DNA of 5,296 bases from Nitrospinota bacterium. GTDB lineage: Bacteria > Nitrospinota_A > UBA7883 > JACRLM01. The stretch's first letter is position 1. Every line of letters begins with the position of its first letter. Position numbers and translations under genes: made by a program. This document shows positions 1 through 5,296 of this stretch, one piece after another. Location of the stretch: the NCBI GenBank assembly GCA_015231995.1, contig JADGAO010000083.1, positions 7,055 through 12,350 on the forward strand. The letters run 5' to 3'. Under the pieces are notes generated by a model. That model was not told the DNA's origin and ran no database searches. It saw nothing but the letters and a program-made list of their open reading frames with translations.

Positions 1-1478
1 TTGCGGATATAGGTCAGCTCATATATATCCTCGATCCCACGCGAGGCTTTGAACACAAGGGCCTCAAAACCAGGAGTGATCGTGGTGTCAAGTTCGGCGC
101 TTAACGCTTTGGCGCGAGCTATGACTTCCTGAGGGTCGGAAATATCGGCGGGGGTGTTTTTGTTCATCACGTCGGCGGCGGTGTAGCCAAGCATACGCTC
201 GGCCCCGACGTTGAATATTTGAATCACGCCTTTAGCGTCGGTGGCGATACTCGAAAAGTTGGCGCTGTTGAAAATGGCGCTCTGCAGGGCCCCAGCTTTA
301 AGTAAAGCCTCTTCTGCCTGTTTGCGGGCGGTAATGTCCATCAGCCAGCCGAGAATACCGTCTTCCCCCTTAAATTTAATCTGGATATAAGTGACCAGCA
401 TTTCCCTGACCTGACGCTCTTTATCCAACATCTGTATCTCATAGTTTTCTACTATGCCATCGCGCTTCAAGAGTTCAATAGGAGCTTGCCGATCTTGAGG
501 ATTAGCGTAAATTTGAGGCGTATGCTCGCCAACTTTGCCGCCAAAAGTTTTTATGAATTTAGGGTTAGTAAAGCGAACTATGCCATCGTTGCCTGAAAAG
601 ACAATGCTAACCGGACTGGTATCGAGGATGCCGCGTAGCATCTCTTCGTTCTCACGACTGGCCAGTTCCTGTTCTCTGTTATGCCGATAAACAGCCTGTA
701 TTGTCGCAACGCCTCTGGCTATATCGCCGATCTCGTTTTTTAGATTCTGGTAAGAAATAACTTCGTCCAATTGTCCTTCTGATAATTTAACGATACTGCC
801 ACGTATGTATATTAATGGCCTAATGATTGAACGGATAAACAGAAATACGGCAAGGATAAAAAAAAGCGCGCACCCCGAAAGATAATATACAGTTTTGCGG
901 AGTTCAGCATGATAGGCGTCCTGAACGTCCCTGTTATTTTGTAACGCAATACCAGAAGCCGCGCTGGAAATTTGGTCCAATATTTTCATTAATTGTGGAG
1001 AGGGGTTCCCCGGATAGTCGTCTCCTGTTCTCTTCCAGATATCGTCCAGATTCCAGGTTTTTAGAAGTTCTATATTTTTGGTGTTATAAGCTATTACGTT
1101 AAGATACTGCGCTTCAGCGTCTGAAACCAACCGCTGATCTCCCTCAAATAATTTACGAAGGGTTCTAACATGATTCAAGAATTCAGTGTGGCGCTTGTCA
1201 ATGATTGCTATTTCAGCGGCTCGCATATTCGGATTCTCTTCGTGGATGATTTCCACTAGGGCACGGCTCATATAGAGCGAAATGTATTTCATATCTTTGA
1301 TGGTATTCATCGTGATATGAGAATCTTCATAGAACTTTTGACTTAGCTCTGCAAGCCTGCCAAGTTGCATAAATGTCAAAAGGCCAAGAATGGAGGCGCA
1401 GACAATGGCTCCGGCGACATAGCCTGCCATGCGATGGGATATCGTCAAGGAGTCAATATAGGCATGAGCTTTTTTCAT
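1..1478 (-). CDS. Membrane-bound PAS-domain sensor protein (4-helix periplasmic domain, HAMP, two PAS), 3' end outside window
   Basis: The minus-strand frame is open from the ATG at 1478-1476 to the left edge: 492 complete codons plus two bases. Seen: a short basic N-terminus (MKKAHAYIDS), a first membrane segment at about residues 19-37, and a mostly helical stretch of about 158 residues without cysteines. A second membrane segment follows at about 196-216 (TVYYLSGCALFFILAVFLF). A HAMP linker spans about 217-268, with the conserved Pro in IIRPL (P221) and Glu in NEIGD (E249). PAS domain 1 lies at about 280-390 and ends in the PAC-type motif GWLMDITARKQAEEAL; PAS domain 2 starts at about 398 (FNVGAERMLGY at 422-432) and is cut off. 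The extracytoplasmic region looks like a 4-helix-bundle (4HB_MCP-type) sensor rather than a Cache fold. Known of the family: such proteins pass a periplasmic signal through HAMP and PAS to a histidine kinase, diguanylate cyclase or similar output. That output is not visible, so 'kinase' is only the likeliest guess. The ATG is the only usable start after the preceding gene's stop, but no convincing Shine-Dalgarno stands before it (only A-rich sequence), so translation may be coupled to the Sel1 gene 39 bases upstream. Confidence 0.9.
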   Translation of the reverse strand, partial: MKKAHAYIDSLTISHRMAGYVAGAIVCASILGLLTFMQLGRLAELSQKFYEDSHITMNTIKDMKYISLYMSRALVEIIHEENPNMRAAEIAIIDKRHTEFLNHVRTLRKLFEGDQRLVSDAEAQYLNVIAYNTKNIELLKTWNLDDIWKRTGDDYPGNPSPQLMKILDQISSAASGIALQNNRDVQDAYHAELRKTVYYLSGCALFFILAVFLFIRSIIRPLIYIRGSIVKLSEGQLDEVISYQNLKNEIGDIARGVATIQAVYRHNREQELASRENEEMLRGILDTSPVSIVFSGNDGIVRFTNPKFIKTFGGKVGEHTPQIYANPQDRQAPIELLKRDGIVENYEIQMLDKERQVREMLVTYIQIKFKGEDGILGWLMDITARKQAEEALLKAGALQSAIFNSANFSSIATDAKGVIQIFNVGAERMLGYTAADVMNKNTPADISDPQEVIARAKALSAELDTTITPGFEALVFKASRGIEDIYELTYIR

Positions 1479-1517
1479 TTTTGTTTTATCGGTAATTTGG
1501 TTATGTCTGCTGTAGGA

Positions 1518-2765
1518 TTATTTTACCGGCCTCCAATCATTCGCCAACTTTAACGCCTCGACTATCTGCGCCGGGGTCATCTTGGAGGCGACCATGTCCC
1601 GGTTGCGAAGGGCTTCGTCACGCACGTCTTGGTCCATTGCGCGCGCCGCCGCTAAATTGCACCACTTATAGCCTTCCACATAATCCTGGGGGACGCTGTA
1701 GCCTTCATTGTAAATTACGCCCAGAATACACTGGGCGTTCGCATAACCTCGATCCGCTGACTTCATGAGCCATTTCACGGCTTTTGCCGAATTCTGTGGC
1801 ACGCCTTTGCCTTCAGCGTACATGTTGCCAAGAATACACTGGGCGTTAGAATCCCCTTGTTCCGCAGATTTTTGAAACCACTTAAAAGCTTCTGCGTAAT
1901 CCTTTGGGACGCCTTCGCCTTTGTTGTACATATTGCCGAGCGCCAATTGCGCCAGAACATCCCCCTGCTCCGCCAGTTCCTGCGTCTGTTGAAAATTTAT
2001 ATTTAAAGACTTGGTTTTGAATCGATCATCCAATTGACCGGCAAATTCAGGCAGGACAAAAGGTAATTGCTTCGGCTTCCACTCCCGCGCCAGTTTCTTC
2101 GCCTCCGCAATTTGCGCAGATGTCATTTTGGCGGCTATCTGCTCTCGATATTCAGCGGCATTGCCACTGACTTCATTGTCAGCCGAGCGCGCGCCAAGAT
2201 TTGCCCATTTGTGGGCCTCGACATAATCCTGTGGCACGCCTTGGCCTTCGCCTTGCATGTAGCCAATGTTGTACTGCGCATCCGCGTCCCCCTGATCCGC
2301 AGACTTTTGAAACCACTTAGCGGCTTCGGCGTCATCCTGTGGCACGCCTTGGCCTTCACGGTACATGTAGGCTATGTTAAGTTGAGCTTCAGCATTCCCC
2401 TGTTCCGCCAGCGGACTTAAAAGTTTTAGAGCTATTTGATACTCTCCAAGTTCACGCGCCTTAACTCCATCTTTCAACTGCCCATCAAATGCCGACATGG
2501 CAAGTGAAAATTCCTTCGGCTCCCACTCACGCGCAAGTTTATCCGCTTCCGCAATCTGCTCGGACGTCATTTTGGCGGCGATTTGTTTTAGGCATTCAGC
2601 GGCCTTGGCACTGACTTCGTTGTCGAGCGAACGTGTGGCAATACTAAACCATTTGTGCGCTTCGACATGGTTGTGCGGGATGCCTTTGGCTTTGTCATAC
2701 ATTAATCCTAATTCATACTGGGCAAGGGAATCTCCCTGTTCCGCCAGTAACAATAATGTTTTCAT
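1518..2765 (-). CDS. Sel1-repeat (SEL1-like TPR) protein, three-module architecture
   Basis: A 415-residue protein of Sel1 repeats, alpha-helical hairpins of about 36 residues that act as protein-binding scaffolds. I count six repeats, recognised by the pattern LAEQGD..AQ..LG.MY..G.GVPQDY.EA.KWF: one at about 7-43, two at about 119-190, three at about 263-370. Each group ends in a cap with KMT..QI.EA.KLA.(E/D)W.P at about 35-84, 183-232 and 363-415, so the chain reads as three successive Sel1 proteins with 1, 2 and 3 repeats. The region around residues 98-120 (ARELGEYQIALKLLSPLAEQG) looks like the usual mature N-terminus of such proteins, suggesting module 1 was added in front of it. There is no signal peptide or membrane segment, so it is probably cytoplasmic. 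The start is firm: a strong Shine-Dalgarno stands 5 bases before the ATG and an in-frame TAA (2771-2769) lies just upstream of it. The gene begins 51 bases after the DUF3494 gene and ends 39 bases before the sensor gene. The family is established, but the partner and role of this protein cannot be told from sequence. Sel1 proteins are known as adaptors in signalling and envelope processes. Confidence 0.95.
   Translation of the reverse strand: MKTLLLLAEQGDSLAQYELGLMYDKAKGIPHNHVEAHKWFSIATRSLDNEVSAKAAECLKQIAAKMTSEQIAEADKLAREWEPKEFSLAMSAFDGQLKDGVKARELGEYQIALKLLSPLAEQGNAEAQLNIAYMYREGQGVPQDDAEAAKWFQKSADQGDADAQYNIGYMQGEGQGVPQDYVEAHKWANLGARSADNEVSGNAAEYREQIAAKMTSAQIAEAKKLAREWKPKQLPFVLPEFAGQLDDRFKTKSLNINFQQTQELAEQGDVLAQLALGNMYNKGEGVPKDYAEAFKWFQKSAEQGDSNAQCILGNMYAEGKGVPQNSAKAVKWLMKSADRGYANAQCILGVIYNEGYSVPQDYVEGYKWCNLAAARAMDQDVRDEALRNRDMVASKMTPAQIVEALKLANDWRPVK
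1521..2663 (-). repeat. Three divergent copies of a Sel1 closing-cap module
   Basis: Coding copies lie at 2663-2514, 2219-2070 and 1679-1521. The first two share about 36 of 50 residues by my count and are also clearly alike in DNA (compare 2530-2584 with 2087-2141); the third is more divergent but keeps KMTPAQIVEA.KLA..W.P. Between them lie the 108-base Sel1 units. The pattern points to old intragenic duplication or fusion of whole Sel1 modules rather than to a single run of repeats. Confidence 0.75.
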
Positions 2766-2770
2766 GATTT

Positions 2771-2778
2771 ACCTCCTT
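2771..2778 (-). promoter_or_regulatory. Strong Shine-Dalgarno for the Sel1-repeat gene
   Basis: On the minus strand AAGGAGGT is followed by AAATC and then the ATG at 2765. It is a near-complete anti-16S match at a good spacing and fixes the start. The TAA at 2771-2769 that overlaps its last base closes the Sel1 frame upstream, so no longer N-terminus is possible. It contrasts with the sensor gene downstream, which has no visible Shine-Dalgarno. Confidence 0.9.
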
Positions 2779-2816
2779 GGTAACGTGAGTTCCAAAAAAT
2801 AGCCTGTCTTTCATCA

Positions 2817-5296
2817 TTAGTCGCAACCCGCCGGCGCACTGGGGTGACCCGGCGCTGAAACGGTATTGCTAAGGAATGTAAACGCGCCAGCCCCGCTAGC
2901 CCCTGACAGCAACCTGCCGCAAGACGTCGCGCCGGTTCCCATGGAAATTGACGCGGAGGCCAGTATGTTTCCATAGAAGTCCGTGCCATTGCCAAGAGTG
3001 GCCGAACTGCCCACATGCCACCAGACGTTGGACGCCTTGGCGCCGTTCTGCAAGGTGATCGTGGCGTTGGCCGCCGTGATGAGCGTAGACGCAGGAGCCT
3101 GGAAGATGAAGGTGGCGTTGGGGTCGCCACCGCCATCAAGGATAAGGTTCCCCGTTATGCCAATTGATGGGGAGCCTGTGTATATACCAGGGGGAAGAGT
3201 GAAGTTGCCAGCGCAACCTATAAGCGCTCCTGCGCCGCCGCCGCTTCCGATAGTGGCGCATCCAAGAACTGTTCCACCTGGTGAACCAGCCACAGAGAGC
3301 TCGTTCCACCTAGTGTTCACTGCGGCCATGACAGTGGCCGCGGTGCCATCGGCCGGAGCGGCTGATGTAACTACCAGGTCTCCAACAGCGTGCGTTGGAG
3401 CAAACCCACCGCAGGCTCCAAAATTGTTGGTGGCTCCAACGTTTACCGCATTGCACGTTTGGGTTGGATGCAACACCGCGTCGCCGTTGATATGGGTGGC
3501 TCCAGCGTTGGTTATTCCGCCAGCCGACGCAATCGCGTATGGGTCAATAATTCCAGGGACTACTGGCGGCGGCGGCGCGGCTTGCGTGGTAAAGTTCCAT
3601 ACATAGGGCGCGGCCATCGGATTATTCGCCAGATCTTCGGCCCCTGTTGTAATCGTGGCGGTATAGGTGGAGCTGTATGCAAGATCGAGCGTTGGCGTAA
3701 ACACCACATTTGCGCCAGCAGGAAGCACAGAGCCTCCCACAGCCACCAAACCTTGTTTCAAGGTGTAGGTCAACGTTGTGAGCGATAAAGGCGCCATCGC
3801 CTCGCTGAATGTCGCGTCGACTGTCGTGTTTATCGCAACACCCGTCGCGCCATCAAGAGGAGACGTCAGAATCACGGTGGGCGGAATAATGTCTACAATG
3901 GCCCCGGTGGTAAAGGTCCATACATAGGGCAAGGCCATCGGATTATTCGCCAGATCTTCGGCCCCGGTTGTAATCGTGGCTGTATAGGTGGTGTTGCCGG
4001 CAAGAGCGGCCGATGGCGTAAACACAGCATTTGCGCCAACGGGAAGCACAGAGCCTCCCACAGAGACCAACCCTTGTTTTAAGGTGAAGGTCAACGCTGT
4101 GAGCGATAAAGGCGCCATCGCCTCACTGAATGTCGCGCTGATCGCCGTGTTGGTTGAGACGCCCGCGGCGGCATTGGCGGGAACGGTGAGAGTTACCGTC
4201 GGAGGAGTAATGTCAGGGGCGACGCCAGTGGTGAAAATCCATACATAACTACCCGCAAGCGCATTACCGGCTAAATCCTTAGCCCCCGTTGTAATCGTGG
4301 CGGTATAGGTGGTGTTTCCAGCAAGAGCGGCCGATGGTGTAAACACCACGGTTGCGCCAACGGGAAGCACAGAGCCTCCCACAGGATTCAACCCTTGTTT
4401 TAAAGTGAAGGTCAACGCTGTGAGCGATAAAGGCACCATCGCCTCACTGAATGTCGCGCTGACCGCCGTGTTGGTTGAGACTCCCGTGGCGGCATTAGCG
4501 GGAACGGTGAGAGTCACCGTGGGAGGAGTAATGTCGGGGGCGACGCCAGTGGTAAAACTCCATACATAACTACCCGCAAGCGCATTACCGGCTAAATCCT
4601 TAGCCCCTGTTGTAATCGTGGCGGTATAGGTGGTGTTGCCGGCAAGAGCGGCCGATGGCGTAAACACAACAGTTGAGCCAATAGGAAGCACAGAACCTCC
4701 CACAGCGACCAACCCTTGTTTCAAGGTGAAGGTCAACGTTGTGAGCGATAAAGGAGCCATCGGCTCGCTGAATGTCGCGCTGATCGCCGTGTTGGTTGAG
4801 ACGCCCGTGGCGGCATTAGCGGGAACGGTGAGAGTCACCGTTGGAGGAATAATGTCTATAATGGCCCCGGTGGTAAAGCTCCATACATAGGGCGCGGCCA
4901 ACCTGTTGCCAGACCGGTCTGTGGCCCCGATTGAAATCGTCGCAGTGTAGGTGGTGCTGGCCGTAAGCGGGAGCGTTGGCGTAAAGACAGCGCTCGTCCC
5001 CACAGAAACCACAGACCCTGCAATAGGAGTCAGCCCTTGTTTTAGGGTAAAAGACGTCGTGTCCAGCGTCGCGCGGTTCATCGTCTCACTGAAAGTCGCT
5101 GTGACTGCCGTGTTGAGAGCCACATCTGCGTCCCCGTTAGCTGGGACCGTTAGCGTCACCGCAGGCCTGGTGGTTTCACTCGAAACCGGGGTAGATGGAG
5201 CGCCTGACGTTGTTGTGGGTGCGATGGCAAGTGGAGGATTCTCTGTGGTAAAGGTCCATACATAATCATTTTCCAGAGCTATGCCAGCCAGGCTTT
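2817..5296 (-). CDS. Large surface/secreted protein: tandem SbsA-type Ig-like domains plus C-terminal DUF3494 (ice-binding-like) domain, 5' end outside window
   Basis: The frame is open from the right edge to the TAA at 2819-2817: 825 visible residues, numbered from the first full codon (5294). Residues 1-18 (SLAGIALENDYVWTFTTE) are the end of another Ig-like domain. About 19-45 is a Thr/Ser/Pro-rich hinge. Five Ig-like domains of the SbsA/Big_5 type follow at 46-152, 153-259, 260-366, 367-473 and 474-570, each with TATFSE.M, TLKQGL, VFTP, TYTATI and YVW.FTT. A proline-rich linker (QAAPPPPVVPG) leads to a DUF3494 domain at about 582-815, recognised by ITNAGATHINGD, LPPGIYTG, GDPNATFIFQ, GAKASNVWWHVGSSATLG and FYGNILA. 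DUF3494 is a discontinuous beta-solenoid fold known from ice-binding proteins, but many members are untested for ice binding. All six visible cysteines (614, 628, 679, 694, 792, 824) are in this domain and its tail, possibly forming disulfides, which fits export. No PEP-CTERM, LPXTG or RTX signal ends the protein (tail PSAPAGCD), so any secretion signal or anchor must lie in the unseen N-terminal part. The GTG at 5159 is a tempting but false start, because it begins inside the conserved VTLTVPAN strand of an Ig unit. Likely role, inferred: a stalk presenting a binding head for attachment, matrix or ice. Confidence 0.93.
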   Translation of the reverse strand, partial: SLAGIALENDYVWTFTTENPPLAIAPTTTSGAPSTPVSSETTRPAVTLTVPANGDADVALNTAVTATFSETMNRATLDTTSFTLKQGLTPIAGSVVSVGTSAVFTPTLPLTASTTYTATISIGATDRSGNRLAAPYVWSFTTGAIIDIIPPTVTLTVPANAATGVSTNTAISATFSEPMAPLSLTTLTFTLKQGLVAVGGSVLPIGSTVVFTPSAALAGNTTYTATITTGAKDLAGNALAGSYVWSFTTGVAPDITPPTVTLTVPANAATGVSTNTAVSATFSEAMVPLSLTALTFTLKQGLNPVGGSVLPVGATVVFTPSAALAGNTTYTATITTGAKDLAGNALAGSYVWIFTTGVAPDITPPTVTLTVPANAAAGVSTNTAISATFSEAMAPLSLTALTFTLKQGLVSVGGSVLPVGANAVFTPSAALAGNTTYTATITTGAEDLANNPMALPYVWTFTTGAIVDIIPPTVILTSPLDGATGVAINTTVDATFSEAMAPLSLTTLTYTLKQGLVAVGGSVLPAGANVVFTPTLDLAYSSTYTATITTGAEDLANNPMAAPYVWNFTTQAAPPPPVVPGIIDPYAIASAGGITNAGATHINGDAVLHPTQTCNAVNVGATNNFGACGGFAPTHAVGDLVVTSAAPADGTAATVMAAVNTRWNELSVAGSPGGTVLGCATIGSGGGAGALIGCAGNFTLPPGIYTGSPSIGITGNLILDGGGDPNATFIFQAPASTLITAANATITLQNGAKASNVWWHVGSSATLGNGTDFYGNILASASISMGTGATSCGRLLSGASGAGAFTFLSNTVSAPGHPSAPAGCD
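3555..5159 (-). repeat. Five tandem 321-bp repeats encoding Ig-like domains
   Basis: The units lie at 5159-4839, 4838-4518, 4517-4197, 4196-3876 and 3875-3555 (the last one runs into the proline-rich linker). The spacing is exact: the plus-strand word GTATAGG (GTGTAGG in the last copy) starts at 3661, 3982, 4303, 4624 and 4945, always 321 bases apart. Units 2 and 3 differ at nine of 107 residues by my count. Units 1 and 5 are the most divergent. The tail of a further unit at 5294-5241 is offset by 54 extra bases because of the Thr/Ser/Pro hinge, so the exact period breaks there. High DNA identity in a multiple of three means that unequal exchange would change stalk length without breaking the frame. 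Confidence 0.95.

Noticed and set aside
1365..1553. 62-codon plus-strand frame opposite the sensor gene's start and the Sel1 gene's end.
   Set aside because: It lies antisense to the first membrane segment and the intergenic gap, has no ribosome site, and its content is explained by the minus-strand genes.
2067..2420. Plus-strand frame with hydrophobic stretches opposite the Sel1 gene.
   Set aside because: The internal repetition mirrors the Sel1 repeats on the other strand; it is a shadow, not a membrane protein gene.
2766..2816. Gap between the DUF3494 and Sel1 genes examined for a terminator or promoter.
   Set aside because: No GC-rich inverted repeat with a T tract and no convincing -35/-10 pair is visible; only the Shine-Dalgarno is supportable.
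2713..2817. Possible 34-codon minus-strand frame starting at the ATG that overlaps the DUF3494 gene's stop (TAATGATG) and running into the Sel1 gene.
   Set aside because: It has no ribosome site of its own, no recognisable product, and overlaps the well-supported Sel1 start in another frame. The TAATG overlap looks like chance.
2762..3139. 125-codon minus-strand frame rich in Arg, Pro and Ser overlapping the DUF3494 coding end.
   Set aside because: Its composition is typical of an out-of-frame reading of a Gly/Ala/Thr-rich gene, and the DUF3494 frame is unmistakable here.
3988..4890. Three plus-strand open frames of 86 codons each, evenly spaced 321 bases apart (3988, 4309, 4630), with related frames at 3390 and 4951.
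   Set aside because: They are the antisense of the Ig repeats. Their regular spacing and mutual similarity follow from the repeat array, and they show no ribosome sites or independent protein character.

Overview
All three genes I can support lie on the minus strand and run from the right edge to the left edge of the window. The order is (1) the 3' part of a large secreted or surface protein made of tandem bacterial Ig-like domains and ending in a DUF3494 (ice-binding-protein-like) domain, 5296 to 2817; (2) a Sel1-repeat protein, 2765 to 1518; (3) the 5' part of a membrane sensor with a periplasmic helical domain, HAMP and two PAS domains, 1478 to the left edge. The gaps are 51 and 39 bases, with no terminator-like hairpin and no obvious promoter, so the layout fits one transcription unit. 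Both outer genes are cut by the window, so neither the N-terminus and anchor of the surface protein nor the output domain of the sensor is visible.

The organism is probably a Gram-negative bacterium, most likely a beta- or gammaproteobacterium of aquatic or sediment type. The grounds are the intermediate base composition, the two-TM/HAMP/PAS sensor, the style of the Sel1 protein, and a second PAS domain that resembles those I remember from environmental Beta- and Gammaproteobacteria. I have low confidence below the level of Pseudomonadota.

The surface protein is the most striking element. Five Ig-like units, each exactly 107 codons (321 bp), stand in tandem from 5159 to 3555, preceded by the tail of at least one more unit and a Thr/Ser/Pro-rich hinge. 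The frame is open to the right edge, so the GTG at 5159 is not the real start. The units are mosaics of one another, as expected from recombination between repeats. The stalk carries a cysteine-free Ig rod and a cysteine-containing DUF3494 head of about 230 residues.

The Sel1 protein is cytoplasmic as far as the sequence shows. It consists of three successive modules containing one, two and three Sel1 repeats, each closed by a similar 50-residue helical cap. A joint role of the three genes, such as a surface structure with a helical-repeat scaffold and a sensor for attachment or envelope state, is only an inference from adjacency. I found no RNA gene, mobile element, CRISPR array or attachment site, and no stretch over 300 bases lacks a gene.
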